Source: Diphasiastrum complanatum (taxonomy: Eukaryota > Streptophyta > Lycopodiopsida > Lycopodiales > Lycopodiaceae). Taken from it: a stretch of 64,000 nt of DNA. The notes beneath the pieces are model-generated. The model was not told the origin of the DNA. It saw nothing but the letters and a program-made list of their open reading frames with translations, and made no database searches. Made by a program: the position numbers and the translations under genes. This document shows positions 1 to 11,404 of the stretch, piece by piece. Each line of letters opens with the position of its first letter. Within the stretch, counting starts at the first letter, position 1. The DNA lies in contig CM055101.1 in the NCBI GenBank assembly GCA_029204225.1, positions 7,617,710 through 7,681,709 on the forward strand, given 5' to 3'.

Positions 1-403
1 TTTCAGCTCCAAATATCTTTGAGATACTTGTGTCACTCTTGAAGCACCCCCAAAACTCTTTTACAGAGTGCCATGATTGATAACATTGTGCTCTTAAGAA
101 CAGCCCAAGTCTCTTAGTTTCTAAATGAGCCAGAACCGTGGAACTAAGTCAAATGGAATGGATGATATTAGAATGCCGGGATGGAGGGAAACCATAAAGA
201 ATAGCTTGTTTAAGCAAAGTGGCTAGAGTGGATGAGAGTGCATTTGTAGCATACATTAGGAGCTTTGAGCTATCGGCGGCCATTGATATGAATGCCTTTT
301 GCTGTTATGAATGCCATTGTTATGAATGCCTTCATAACATGGTATCAAAGCTCTTTCTTGTTAGCGGACATTTTTTTTGCAGGATCTACGACGACGAAAG
401 CGA

Positions 404-404
<1 letters not shown>
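1..404. other. No gene recognised
   Basis: I see no coding motif, splice pattern or repeat family in this stretch. Short reading frames here have no recognisable protein signature. It may include the 5' flank or 5' leader of the decayed LINE that follows. Confidence 0.4.
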
Positions 405-439
<35 letters not shown>

Positions 440-621
440 GGCTCCCCCTTGCTGATCTCCACCCTGCTGTCCATCGCTGACCCACCCTACTGTCCACCCC
501 CCACCCTGCTGTCCATCGCTGTTGGCCAGCGCTTCACTTTGCTGTCCAGCGCTGCACTTTCTGCATGGCGCCTAAGAAAAAGGGGGGTGCCCCTACGCCC
601 CCCCCCTCTATTAATCTCTTC

Positions 622-651
622 TCCTCCTCCATCGCAGATGATGGAGGAGGA
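622..651 (+). other. 5' hairpin at LINE-A ORF1 start
   Basis: A perfect 12-bp inverted repeat (622-633 with 640-651, 6-nt loop). The right arm contains the ATGGAGGAG that aligns with the presumed ORF1 start of LINE-B, where a longer hairpin sits at the same place. Confidence 0.7.
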
Positions 652-1103
652 TGCTATTTCACCTACAACAATGGAGTAAAAGCTCCCCCCCACCGCTGGC
701 TGCACTAGAAGGCTCCATCACTGGTGCATCCTCTATTTTCACCGACAAGATACTTGCTGCCACAAAAATGCCTGCAAATCAGCAGTCTACGGTCGATTAC
801 ACTCCTTCCAAGCCTATTGAGAGTCTTTATGCTTATGATATCGGTTTCATCCAAAACGAAATCCTTGGCCTTAAAAAACAATTACACTTATTAGAAATTG
901 CGAATGGCAAGTTGGTTATGGATCTCATTGGTGTCAAAGAATGAATGGAGCAGCTTGAGCAAGAAAATGTGTATCTTAAGCAATGAATTGCAGAACATGT
1001 ACCTCAAAATGGTGCCTTGGAAGAGACTTCCAACAAAATATCCTGCTTGGAAAAACAAGTCGAAGAGACAAAGACATGGGCAGCACTCTTCAAACTGGAT
1101 GAT
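640..1103 (+). pseudogene. LINE-A ORF1 N-terminal remnant
   Basis: Remnant of the ORF1 RNA-binding protein. The segment DYTPSKPIESLYAYDIGFI and the following coiled-coil-like part (ILGLKKQLHLLE, then ETSNKISCLEKQVEETKTW after a frameshift) match LINE-B ORF1 residue for residue over long stretches. It is broken by an in-frame stop near 942 and by frameshifts, and it lacks the RRM-like C-terminal half because of the internal deletion. Confidence 0.8.
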
Positions 1104-1107
1104 ATTG

Positions 1108-2139
1108 CAAACAGAACAAAGAAGATAACATACCTACGATCACTTTGCCAAAGGCTGATCGACTCTTTAGATTCCCCTTCCTCCTTTTTCTGGAAGCACT
1201 TCACCAGATACTCTTTGACATTGGCCCATAGCAACCGAATAATGGATTGAATATGCCACGAAACTTTATACCCTCCTACCTTACTCTCACCATGACCTAC
1301 CCACTGCGCGCTTTTTACTCCCACATGGTCGAAAAACGCCATTAAACATGCCAAACTTCATAAAGCTACTGACTATGATTCTCTAAACGTAGATTTCCTA
1401 AAACCCATAGCACACCTTATCTCTCCCTACATTGCTCACGCCTTTAACACCGTTGTGACTTTGGGTTTTCTCACGACATGGGTGTACTAATATCCTTCAT
1501 CCCATCCTCAAGGCAAGTGATCCCATGAATGTAGAAAACTACCGTAGCATCATGATTGGTCACACTTTGTAAGATATATGGTTCTATATTACAGATGGTT
1601 ACTGGATCTTTTGCTGAGACTGAGGATTTACACGCTATGGGTCGAGTTGGGTTCAGACTTGGATACTCTACCACAGATCAGATCTTCATTTTGAGATGCA
1701 TTATTGAGGAGGCACGCCATTAGAGACAGAGAGTTTACTGCTGCTTTGTGGACTTCCGCAAAGCTTTTGACTTTGTTCCAAGACGTCTCCATTTCTAGAG
1801 GTTATCTTCACTTGGCTTCACAGAAGAGACTATTGCTGCGATCATTACTTTATATGAGCGAGTTTTGGAGCGTTTTAGAGATGTTAGTTTCTGGTCGCTG
1901 AAACATTCTACCATTGGAGTGAAGCAGGGCTGCCCCTTATCACCCACTCTCTTTGCACTATATATTGGCAGATCATTCGAGGTGGAGAGGGCTGTCCCTT
2001 AGTGGATATCATTATCCCCGTTCTCCTATATGCTGATGATGTGGTTCTTCTCTCATCCTCTGCAGCTGGTTTACAGAGACACCTTTCTGCTTTACATCGC
2101 TTCTGTCAGCTTTGGGGATTGATAATTAATACTAAGAAG
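1108..2139 (+). pseudogene. LINE-A ORF2 reverse transcriptase remnant
   Basis: Remnant of the LINE reverse transcriptase. The DNA follows LINE-B 19,325-20,390, including the block before the catalytic site and the YADD box (near 2030, in the context LLYADDVVLLSSSAAGL). Several stops and small indels make it non-coding. The endonuclease domain that should precede it is absent. Confidence 0.85.
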
Positions 2140-3113
2140 CCCCGGCCCAGTCTCCATCTTCTATTCGCCACCAGGTTTATTCTCTCGTCGATCGTCACCA
2201 GTTCTTTCTGGATTATATATTGATGAGTTGGTGAGATTCATCTTACAGTGTGGCGGATTTGGTTGTAGACTTGGCAATATCCTGATTGCCATTCTTCTTT
2301 ATGCGTATGACATGGTACTAGTCTCACTGACTAGAGAGGGATTGCAAAGGCAATTGGATTGTGTACAGGCCTTTTGTACCAGATGGGGATTGGGGGGTGA
2401 ACATTGCGAAGACCAAGGTTATGGTCTTCAACACTTCTAGAGCTTTCATGCACTTGAGCCATTTGGTATCTCCATTGCAGATCTCCCCTCGAGTACTCAC
2501 GAGTTTATCAGACGTTTTCTATATAGGGCATATCTTGATCGTACATGTGGACGACAGTCGGGGGTTAAGCCCGACTATTATTGGACTCATGTCATTGAGC
2601 TAGACATATCAGGGTTCCTAGTTTTGCCACGGTACATGGACTCAGGATTATCACATAGCCTTAGATTCACATTGGGTCAGCTCCACGTATCATCACATCA
2701 GCTGGATATTGAGACTGGGAGGTTCCATGGTATTCTGAGAGAGGAGCGGATATGTCATTTATGCTCTTCAGGGGAGGTGGAGTTTTAGGAGAACTTTATC
2801 CTCAGGTGCCCTGTCTACTATGAGATTCGAGGGAGATACTATTGTATCTTTCGTGACACGCCCACCTCACTGCGATCACTCATAGCATATGAGGACTCTC
2901 GTTGTGTTGCACTTATGGTACGAGAGATGTTCCTACTTCGATGAGATCTATGTCAGACAACTCAACAGAGCCATCATCTTAGCCTTCAGTCTCAGATTAC
3001 ATCTTTCTTCTCTAGGAGAAGACCTCGATAGGATTTCGAGTCCGGTGATGACACAACTGAGGATGATGTACCTATTCGTCGAGATCAAGGCCACACACCA
3101 CTCATAGTCATGT
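2140..3113 (+). pseudogene. Second LINE subfamily: RT end and C-terminal zinc region
   Basis: A different, more diverged LINE sequence continues from the junction. It has a reverse-transcriptase block (GLYIDELVRFI and ILLYAYDMVLVS, where YAYD replaces the catalytic YADD), then a C-terminal region resembling that of LINE-B (GLSHSLRFTLGQLHVSSHQL and ICHLCSSGEVEF followed by RCPVYYEIRGRYY). The last is the Cys-rich C-terminal finger-like region of LINE ORF2. Stops and frameshifts abolish coding. Confidence 0.75.
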
Positions 3114-3128
3114 TGCAGCTCTATCCGA

Positions 3129-3206
3129 CCTGCCATGAGGAGACACACCTCCCATCCTCCTAGACACACCTGCCATGAGGAGACACACCTCCCATCCTCC
3201 TAGACG
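3129..3206 (+). repeat. 40-bp tandem duplication
   Basis: Two near-identical 40-bp units begin at 3129 and 3169, just downstream of the LINE-A C-terminal coding remnant. Confidence 0.85.
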
Positions 3207-3422
3207 ACGTCAGCGACCACTAGTCATTTCATGCTACAGCATATCACATCTTTCTATAGTAGCAGCAGGACATCAAGACAGTGATATACTATGCCCCACA
3301 TGCTTCATCTCATTTATTTCAGTCCATAGTACTAGATATGTGGTTTTTTCATACTGTTTTGGAGACGTTTCATATGCTCCCACTATTACCACATACTCGA
3401 CATGTACATTTACTAGTCTTAT

Positions 3423-3436
3423 ATGCCTTTTGGCAT
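3423..3436 (+). other. LINE 3'-terminal stem-loop
   Basis: ATGCC-TTTT-GGCAT stem-loop followed by ATTAATAAAG and a CT-rich tail. The same structure lies at the 3' end of the other LINE copies here (11,071; 11,135; 21,884). Such 3' hairpins are known recognition elements for some LINE reverse transcriptases. Confidence 0.75.
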
Positions 3437-3559
3437 GGAAATGACATTAATAAAGCTTTCTTTCTTTCTCTCTCTCTCTCTCTCATGTGCATAGAGTGTA
3501 GGATGGACATCTCGGGGTCATATTTCTCTATTATAGATCGTATTTCATGTAGATTGATT

Positions 3560-3700
3560 GTGTGGGCCGTCCTATTCGCCCTAGATACCTAGATATAGGA
3601 TTATCACATGGATTGAGATTCATACTAGGTCAGTTCAGAGTCTCATCACATCAGCTACACATTGAGATGGGATGGTTGCATAGCATATCCAAGTTGTCGG
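3560..3700 (+). pseudogene. Extra LINE C-terminal fragment
   Basis: A short second copy of the LINE ORF2 C-terminal region (YLDIGLSHGLRFILGQFRVS) follows the end of LINE-A by about 80 bp. It does not continue into the Cys-rich region. It is a separate truncated or duplicated fragment. Confidence 0.7.
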
Positions 3701-4554
3701 CTCATTATAATGCTTGCTTTTGGCATTCTCACATAAATTGGCAAAGCTCACAACCTCTCTCAACACTAATGTCACGGGCATGGTACATACTTATGTGCAA
3801 ACATCTTCCTTATCAGTTGTAGTATCTTCAATTCTCCTCAAAGTGCTCTTCTTTGGCATTTTTGGTCCATCCGTGTAGCTTGATCAAGGTCACACAGATA
3901 TATCATATCATGGTTTTTAGATTAGCTTGGACAATTTTGAGGTAACTATACACTTAGCACAATTTTAATGCAGCAACATCTTCACTCTATGCATTGCTTG
4001 CAGTTTTATAGTTTGTGGCATTCATAGTCTTTATCAAAACAATTTCATATATATCTGGGAATTGACCTTTTCTCATAATCTTGTATGTAGGTGGAAGCAA
4101 GTTTTAGCTGATTATTATCTTTTGCATACTTATGTCTATGTGCTCTTTTTTTCAATTTTTTACTGTCTTGTGCTCCAGATGGTGGACTGTTTGTTGGATT
4201 TTTCATTCGAAGAGGGTTTTTGTAACCAGTTAGGTTGGTATATCTGCCTACCCACAAATTTTGTTGTGTATTTTGTATGATATGGAGTTTATATATTCTA
4301 ATTTGAATGGACCGAGCATTCTTCCAAGATTCCATTACTTGTAGCATATAAATGGTTATGTAAATGCCAATGAAGTTACTGTCAAAGTATTCATTAAAAA
4401 AAAAATTGGTGCTAGTGCTAGTGTAAAACCTCCTAACATCTTTGTTTGTTTTGTACTCTGAAGTATGGACTCATTAGTGTATATAAATGTCTACTTCTGA
4501 TGCATATCAATTTTTTCTCTCAACAATATTCATATGGCCTTTTTGTATGAACTT
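3701..4554. other. No gene recognised
   Basis: AT-rich sequence without coding motifs. It may belong to a host intron or to an eroded repeat; the left edge of the next LTR is not sharply defined. Confidence 0.4.
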
Positions 4555-4997
4555 CTTGGGCCAATAGTTATGGACTCGGCTCATTACATTCGCCGCGTCC
4601 ATTTACATTTACTTTACTTTATGCATAAGCAGGCCTTGGGCCCTTTTTTATTCATTAGTGACACTTAGACTATATGGTTGGCCTTTGGCCTTATTATTCA
4701 TTATTAGGCCATTTGGACATATTACTGGAGAGTGGGGGGGCGCACTATTTTCCCTCCCAGTTGGGCCCTAGCCACCGAAAGCTTCCTTTTAGGGCTTCCT
4801 CTTGGCTATAAGTAGGGAAACTGTGTCATTTGTTATTCAGCTGATGATATTGATCTCTTTCTTTGGCCTCCTTAATCTCTCTCTTTCCTGCTTTCTAGGG
4901 TTAAGTCTTGCTTATGTGCTGCTTTCATAGCTTAAGTCTTGCTTATGTGATGCTTTCATAGCTTAGCTCTAGATCAGCTGTGGCTCTATTCGTAACT
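4555..4997 (+). mobile_element. Gypsy-A 5' LTR (left edge approximate)
   Basis: LTR-like sequence immediately upstream of a canonical primer-binding site. It contains a TATA-like box (GGCTATAAGTAGGG near 4804) and CT-rich downstream sequence. No matching 3' LTR is present in the window, so the left boundary is inferred and could be off by 100 bp. Confidence 0.55.
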
Positions 4998-5010
4998 TGG
5001 TATCAGAGCA
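4998..5010 (+). other. Gypsy-A primer-binding site (tRNA-iMet)
   Basis: TGGTATCAGAGCA, complementary to the 3' end of plant initiator tRNA-Met. It marks the end of the LTR and the start of the internal region. Confidence 0.85.
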
Positions 5011-5696
5011 CTTTCCTGATTGCTGAATTTGAGATTTGATTTTCTGATTGGGTGCCCATTTTCCTTGCTGATTTTTCTCTCTTTGCTGAGGGCTTTCATC
5101 ACTTTGCTTCAGCAACATTCAGCACAGTTTGGAGGAGGACCAGCTCCCATCAAAGCATTTTCCTTGGCGGAGCTTTAGCAGATAGTTAGCGGAAGTACTT
5201 CCGCTAAATTTGGCGGCCGGAATTTTTTTTTTTTTTTTTTTGGGCAGATTATTTCCGGCGCCCAAGTTCCAACCCTCCATCACCCATTTCCAGCTTGTTT
5301 GCAGGCTCTCCAACGCCCAATTCCCTCATCTCTTTTGTCCGTTCCTCCCATTTTCAGCCCTCCCTTCACTTTTGTTTTCAGGCTGTCCAGCCGCTTCATA
5401 CTTGTCACTTTCGTCCGTTTTTGTCTCCGTTTGCAGCCATTTTTCACACCTTGTTTGCAGGCTGTCCATCGCCCATCCTCAACCAAATTTCACGAAATTC
5501 CGACTCCGTTTTGATATTCCAATTTGTCACTTGCCTCCTGGCTGTCTAGCACATTTTACAGCCTTCATTTTCAACTTTTTCATTTGCTGATTGCTGTCCT
5601 TTCTTAGTTGTGATAATAGTGGTTTTAATAGACTAATTTGGGGTGACGACAAGAGTCCGCTCTCTCAAGTTTTTGTCTATTCTTTCCACTATCATT

Positions 5697-6670
5697 ATGG
5701 CACATTCACCTACCCCAAGTGAGACTACTCAGGAAACCTTATCCGATCAGTTTCGTCGCATGGATGAGACCCTTTCTGGCCTCGTTCTTCGCTTCGATAC
5801 CGTTATGACCGGCTTTGCTACTATGCAGTCATAGATTGATTCTTTACAGCCTCATGGTCCTGGTAAAGCTCCTGTTTTTCCTTCATTTGGGACTCCCCTT
5901 TCATTTGGATTTCCATCTTCTTCTGCTAGTCAGCCTGGTGGTGGACCGTTCATTCCACCTAACCCACCTCCTGGTTTCTTTTCACGTCCCCCACTTCCTG
6001 AGCCACACTTTGCTCGAGACTTTCGTGATAGGGTACAGCTTGCTACCTATTCCGGTTCCTCTGACGAGAACTTATTAGAGAATTGGTTTGCTAAGCTTGA
6101 CACATATTCTCAGATCTACCCTAAGACTGATCCTCAGAAGATCCAGTTGGTTGCTTTACATTTAGATGGACGCGCCGCCACGTGGTGGCGAGATTATAGA
6201 GCTGATCCTGATCGGGAAGGGCTCCATTTATGGCATACTTTTCGCCGTGACCTCCGTCATGCTATGATTGATCCTCACTGGCTCGACCGCCAACGTGATA
6301 CATTCCGTAGTCTCACTTAGACCAGTGATCTTGCTTCTTATACAGATCAGTTTATGGAGCTTTCTCATCTTTTCACAGATCTACAGCCCACTGAGCTTAT
6401 TTCTCGTTACATTGTTGGGCTTCATGGTGCTTTACGTTATGATGTTTCTTCCTTCCGTCCTCCCACACTTGTTGAGGCAATGTCTCTTGCCAGTACTTTA
6501 CAGCATAAGTACTCTGACATCCTTCCTTCCCGCTTCTCCCGACCCCGTCCTTCTGCTTCATCTTTTCCCGCTACCTGCCCCTTATGTTCCAGCTCTCTCC
6601 ATTGTCCCTTCGTCTCCTCGTCCTCCGACTCCTCGACTTGCTTTTGTCCGACGTTACACGTCTGCAGAGT
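5697..6670 (+). pseudogene. Gypsy-A gag
   Basis: Gag (capsid/nucleocapsid) of a Ty3/Gypsy element. It starts MAHSPTPSETTQETLSDQF and contains the capsid block LENWFAKLDTYSQIYPKTD and GRAATWWRDY typical of plant Gypsy gag. In-frame stops occur near 5832 and 6318, and the frame shifts near 6570. The zinc knuckle CFRCKSPDHFARDC (CX2CX4HX4C) follows near 6690 in the shifted frame. It is inactive. Confidence 0.8.
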
Positions 6671-6683
6671 TCGCTGACCTTTA

Positions 6684-8420
6684 GCAGAAGCGTCTTTGCT
6701 TTCGTTGTAAGAGTCCTGACCATTTTGCTCGTGATTGCCGTCAGCCTCTCCCTACTACTACTGCTATTTTTTACCATGAGGGCACTACTCCAGATGATTC
6801 CGATATCTACATTCATATTTCTGATGAGCCTGACTATCCTCCGAGCCTTCCATTGATTTACTTCCTGCTACTTGCCATGCTCAGCTTGCCTATGCTACTT
6901 GGACAGGGCGTCCTGGTCCTCGCTCCATTCGATTACGTGTACGTATTACAGGTCGTGAGTATATTGCTTTAGTTGATATTGGCAGCACTCATTCTTTTAT
7001 TAGTAGTTATATCACTAGTCGGATCCGTGCTTCACCTGTTCCTGCTTCACAGCCTCTCACAGTTGAGGTTGCCAGTTCCCATTCTTTTCCTAGTTCTCAG
7101 ATGTTTCAGCGTTTACCATATCGCATTGGAGATTTTTCTGGACAGGCAGATCTTTACATTATTCCTATGGAGCGTTATGATCTTATCCTTGGTGCTGATT
7201 GGTTTGCATCTCTTGGAGCCGTTACACTGGACTTGACACAGCAGACATTGACATTTGTACATGATGCAGTTACACACTCACTTGTTGGCATTGATTCTCA
7301 GGGAGACTTCCAGTTGATTACTGGGAAGCAGTTTATTCGCAGCCTGCCGAAGGCTCATTGTGCAGCCTTATTATGTGTTCAGCGGGCACTACCAGTTCCT
7401 CCAGTTTCTACTCCAACAACTGTTCCTCAGGTGATCTCTGACTTATTACATCAGTATGCTTTTGTCTTTTCAGAACCTACGACGCTACCACCACTACGTG
7501 ACGTGAACCATCATATTGACTTGCGTCCTGGTTCTGCTCCTCCTTCCCGTCCCCCTTATTGTATGTCTCGATCTGAGCGTGATGAGCTTGAGCTCCATAT
7601 TACTGCCTTGTTAGATCAGGGTCTCATTGTTCCTAGTCACAGCCCTTTTGGTGCCCCTGTTCTCCTTGTTAGTAAGAAAGATGGTACCAAACGCCTTTGT
7701 ATTGATTACCGTGCTTTAGATAAGTTGACTTTTCGTAATCGGTACCCTATTCCACACATGGATGACCTCATTGACCAGCTCGGTACCTCTAAAAACTTTT
7801 TCAAGATAGACCTTCGTTCTAGATATTACCAAATCAGGATGCACCCTTCTGACGAACATAAGACTGCTTTTCGTACTCATCTTGGTTTATATGAATTTCG
7901 TGTGCTTCCTTTTGGTGTTACTAATGGCCCTTCTACGTTCCAGAATGTGATGAATAACGTCATGCGTCCGCTTCTTGGTCATTGTGTCTTGGTTTATTTT
8001 GATGATATTGTTATTTTTAGTTAGTCTCTTGCTGAGCATGTTTCCCATCTTTCCTCTGTATTTCAGTTACTTGTACATCACCAGTTATTTGCTAAGTTGT
8101 CTAAATGTTCTTTTGCTGTTTATGAGATCGAGTTTCTTGGTTTTCTTGTTTGTAATGGACACATTCATCTAGACCCTCATAAGGTTCAGGCCATCCAGGA
8201 TTGGCCTATACCAATTGATATTCATCATGTTCGTATGTTCCTTGGGTTAGCCACTCACCTTCGTCGTCCAGTTCCTCATTTTGCCACTATTGCAGCTCCT
8301 CTTCATGCACTTTTGAAGAAGTCTAGTACTTTTCTTTGGACTTCTGATTGTCAGTCAGCGTTTGATACTCTTCGTTGTGCTGTTGTTGATGCTGCCGTTA
8401 TGTGTTTACCACAGTTTTGA
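6684..8420 (+). pseudogene. Gypsy-A protease and reverse transcriptase
   Basis: Nucleocapsid knuckle, then a retropepsin-like region with DIGSTHSF (the expected DTG/DSG is DIG here) near 6975, then RT in a frame open from 7101 to 8024 (RLCIDYRALDKLTF, FKIDLRSRYYQIRM, catalytic YFDD near 8000). A TAG at 8022-8024 interrupts the frame. The RT thumb continues to about 8417 and stops before the RNase H catalytic core. The element is non-autonomous and dead. Confidence 0.85.
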
Positions 8421-8560
8421 GAAGCTTGCACCACGTTATTATGGATTTGGAGGTTCTTAGTCCAGTTACATATCGCTTACAGCTTCCTGCTTCCACACGC
8501 ACCTGTGATGTATTCCATGTCTCAGAGGAGAGATATTGGGGGAGAGTCAGTTCGTCAATA
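8421..8560 (+). pseudogene. Gypsy-A integrase C-terminal remnant fused to RT
   Basis: Directly after the RT thumb the sequence reads KLAPRYYG and, one frame over, VLSPVTYRLQLPASTRTCDV and FHVSEE. This is the integrase C-terminal region that normally lies more than 2 kb downstream of RT. RNase H and the integrase zinc and catalytic domains have been deleted between them. Confidence 0.75.
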
Positions 8561-9549
8561 TATATGCAGCTTAGTGATGATGATGCATCGTGTACTGGTA
8601 ACACGTGACAATTGCGGTTGGAGACCATGCAAAGATGCCTCTACTTTAATTGTCAAGTTTTATCTAAAGAAGAGCAGAGATCCTGATTGAGAGGGAACAC
8701 ATTTGTGAAGATGATAATCTCACTTTTTTACAGGGAGAGGACAGGTGTAGGGGTTCTTAGGAAGCCAAAGACAGACATTTGGGTGGTATTACATTATGGC
8801 CAAGTACATATTACTGAGAGGTGGTCATTTTGAAACACAACAGTAGCATATCGTTGCGGTTGTTTGAGCGTTGGAGTTTACGTCCAAGTGTTATTCTTAG
8901 TTGTACAACTACATGCAACCCCAGGTTTCTCTCTAGATTATCACTGCTTTCTTAGATTGTATCTTATTGAGTGTTCAGGCTCAAGTCTGCATATGACAAT
9001 ACACATAGCGAGAAATGGCTTTGTTTTCCTAATGTAAGGACATAATCTGTTACTAGTGTTAGGATGTACAGGCAAACTAGTTCTAGAAGCATCACAACCA
9101 CCACTGTGGAGATGGTAACAGTGACCACGGATGGCTAGGCCACAATGGGCAGGCAAATTCAGGTGAGATTATCCTTGTAGACACGCCTCCCCATTGACGA
9201 CCTACTTGCCTACCTTGTAGGGTCCCTAAACTGCAAAATGCACCACTATTGACCCCTTCCTTAGGATAGATGATTTCTTATTATTTGTCTTGAATATGAG
9301 CAGGACCATTTATCTGATAGCTTTTGTATTCTCAACAGTTCAGAGGTAGACTTAGCTAGATATTGTTTATTTTCTGTTCAAGGGACGTATCTCTGCCCAC
9401 CAGTTGTTTTACATACTTGAATATAATTTTTGCCTCTTATGTATATTTTTTCTAGCAAGGCAATAGTTCGTTTTCAGTAAGAAATTTCTAGCTTTGATTT
9501 TGTTTTAATGCTAGTATTGTGACATTAACAAGTATGCTCTCTGGTGCAG
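8561..9549. other. No gene recognised; likely intron upstream of host exon
   Basis: No coding motif seen. It ends at a splice acceptor (GGTGCAG at 9543-9549) feeding the first host exon I can support. No Gypsy-A 3' LTR is visible here. Confidence 0.4.
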
Positions 9550-9744
9550 GAAAGAGTATTATATTTGATGGGATGCAAAATGAAGCTCACCCAGCAATGT
9601 TCATGAAAAGTCTTGCTACCGCTAGAATCACTCGTGATGGGAAGTATGAGGCTGTTATGGGCACAGGATTTCAAGTAGCCCTTGAGCAGGGATCTGAAAA
9701 GCCGTACACAAGCATGCTGCTGGAAAATTGCAGAAGGAAATTAG
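9550..9744 (+). CDS. Host gene, exon (first one seen)
   Basis: Internal exon of an unrecognised host gene, read as part of one spliced plus-strand transcript. It begins after a CAG acceptor and encodes KSIIFDGMQNEAHPAMFMKS and then ARITRDGKYEAVMGTGF, ending CRRKL before a GT donor at 9745. Its terminal single base joins in phase 1 to the next exon, which supports the model. No start codon lies in the window, so the gene begins upstream or its 5' exons are missed. I do not recognise the family and assign no function. Confidence 0.55.
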
Positions 9745-9905
9745 GTTTTCAACAAGGATTCAATCTGCTCTTAATCAAGTTGACTTTTTGGTCTCCTATT
9801 CTGAACTTCAATTATTTTTAGCAGCTTCAAGATAGAATTTCTTTCATGGCTTTTCCATACAGTACCTGTCTTTAACTTCTCGAGTTTTGTATTTTGTAAT
9901 TGCAG

Positions 9906-10168
9906 GTAAGCTTTCTGAAAAGGATGACAAGAGAGTATTCAGTTCAAGCTGTGATATGGCTGCAGCTACAACAAAAACGCGTATTCTGAAATTGGAACTT
10001 GGAAGTATTCTGCACCTCTCTTTTGAAAGAGCTATAACCATTATGTCTGAAAGTTTACAGGAGAGAAATGTTTGGGCCTTGCCCCCTTCTTCTATTTTGG
10101 CAACTCTGTTGGTGAACCGACTTGAAACTCCTCATGAAATGTCATTGACGATGGAGCAATACGAAGAG
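9906..10168 (+). CDS. Host gene, exon
   Basis: Exon flanked by TTGCAG and GAG|GT splice sites. It completes a Gly codon with the preceding exon and encodes KLSEKDDKRVFSSSCDMAAA, then a helix-rich stretch (ILKLELGSILHLSFERAITI) and LATLLVNRLETPHEMSLTME, ending QYEE in phase 0. It looks alpha-helical, as in HEAT-like scaffold proteins, but no repeat signature is certain. Confidence 0.65.
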
Positions 10169-10412
10169 GTTCATATATGTCTTTTGATAAAATTTTGGTG
10201 CATTTTCTGATTACATTCTAATATATACCTTAACACCCTGCCACATTGTATTTGCTGTAAGCATAAAACGAGTACAGCAAAATTGTGGCCTTCTACACAA
10301 TTGAAGTCATCTCAGCAAGGTCTCTGGGTAGTGGTAGAACCTGCATTTGACTCTGTGGGGTCAAAGTTTTTGGAACTTTTGATCTTTATTTTGTTGTGAT
10401 TCTTTTGTCCAG

Positions 10413-10490
10413 GTGTTACCAAAGCAAGTTTGTGCTCAAAGGCACATTTTCCTGACAGAATGCTTCTCTTACAATCCATTGCTGTTTGAG
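10413..10490 (+). CDS. Host gene, short exon
   Basis: A 78-bp exon after a GTCCAG acceptor that joins in phase 0 to the preceding exon. It encodes VLPKQVCAQRHIFLTECFSY and NPLLFE and ends at GAG|GTTTGC. Both splice sites keep the frame open. The function is unknown. Confidence 0.6.
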
Positions 10491-10664
10491 GTTTGCTTCT
10501 CCCCTGTGTCTGTTTGGTTGGGAAGCAAGGACCATACCTTTATGATTATTGTAAAACTTAAGATAACTCCAGTAGGATGGAGAAAATTCATGCATTGGAT
10601 TATGCTTATAGGATCCACGCTGCATTGTGCTCATGATTTGTGAGATGTTGCACCCTAGGCCATA

Positions 10665-11171
10665 CACAACAACATCACAGCTCTAAATTACCTCTTTCTT
10701 CTTTGTGAGAAGATCTCGTGATGTCCTTGAGTCTGATGACGAGACTGATATTCATACCTGGGACCAGCATAGAGATCAACGACATCGTATACAACATACT
10801 ATTGAGACACTTGACACACTTTCGAGGTCCTGCACCTAGTGATCACATACTTGACATCCAGATCGACACACCTTTTGGGACTACCCACATCATGGCTTTC
10901 TTCAGCAGGATTGGATGATGGCATCTACTTTTATACATTTATATCTATGTTTTATTCCAAAGATTTTTCCCACTTAGTTCTAATTTTCTTTACGCTTTTA
11001 TAGTTCTAGAGACTTTTTTCACACTCCCGTAGTTTTTCATTATGCACACTTGACATGTACTTCGTCTTATATGCCTTTTTGGCATTTAAAAAACATCAAT
11101 GCTCCTTTTTTGATGTACTTTTTACTTGTCTTATGTGCCCACGGGCACTTGATAGACATTAATATAATTCT

Positions 11172-11202
<31 letters not shown>

Positions 11203-11205
11203 CCC
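10665..11205 (+). mobile_element. 5'-truncated LINE 3' end
   Basis: Begins inside the ORF2 C-terminal tail (VRRSRDVLESDDETD, resembling the LINE-A tail) and ends with the family's 3' untranslated region, two stem-loops and a (TC)n tract at about 11,178-11,202. It sits in a host intron in the same orientation as the gene. 5' truncation is typical of LINE insertion. Confidence 0.7.
11071..11148 (+). other. Two successive LINE 3' stem-loops
   Basis: ATGCC-TTTTT-GGCAT (11,071-11,085) and GTGCCC-AC-GGGCAC (11,135-11,148), each preceded by a similar ...TTGTCTTAT-like or TCGTCTTAT-like block and followed by CATCAAT or CATTAATA. Two terminators in tandem suggest one LINE 3' end inserted beside, or read through into, another. 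Confidence 0.7.
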
Positions 11206-11404
11206 CCCCATGAATGATTTTTTAATGACACCGGGCTATTTATTAGATGGGCAATAATAACCTTACCCTAGACTTGAAACATACCAATTCATAATGAGTC
11301 CCTTGTCTTAGGCCCACCACAATACATATAGTACAATATGGATTTTGGCTTGTCTAGTTTCTATCTACTCTCTCTCGCTCTAGGTCTTCATCTTTGAACA
11401 TTGT

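Larger units (their letters stand above)
405..3483 (+). mobile_element. LINE-A: decayed mosaic non-LTR retrotransposon
   Basis: A non-LTR retrotransposon copy with stops and frameshifts throughout. From about 640 to 2139 it follows LINE-B (17.3-21.9 kb) closely at the nucleotide level, but a block equivalent to LINE-B 17,653-19,324 is missing, so ORF1 runs directly into the reverse transcriptase near 1104-1110. From about 2140 the sequence switches to a more diverged LINE subfamily and runs to a 3' stem-loop and an A/T-rich tail with CT repeats. It opens with a (CT)n tract at 405-436 and a GC-rich leader containing two copies of a roughly 20-bp block starting near 460 and 505. It is inactive. 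The mosaic could be a nested insertion or a template switch. Confidence 0.85.

Noticed and set aside
6268-6856. Leu- and Val-rich frames resembling membrane proteins
   Set aside because: They overlap the Gypsy-A gag in other frames; the gag frame carries the real motifs.
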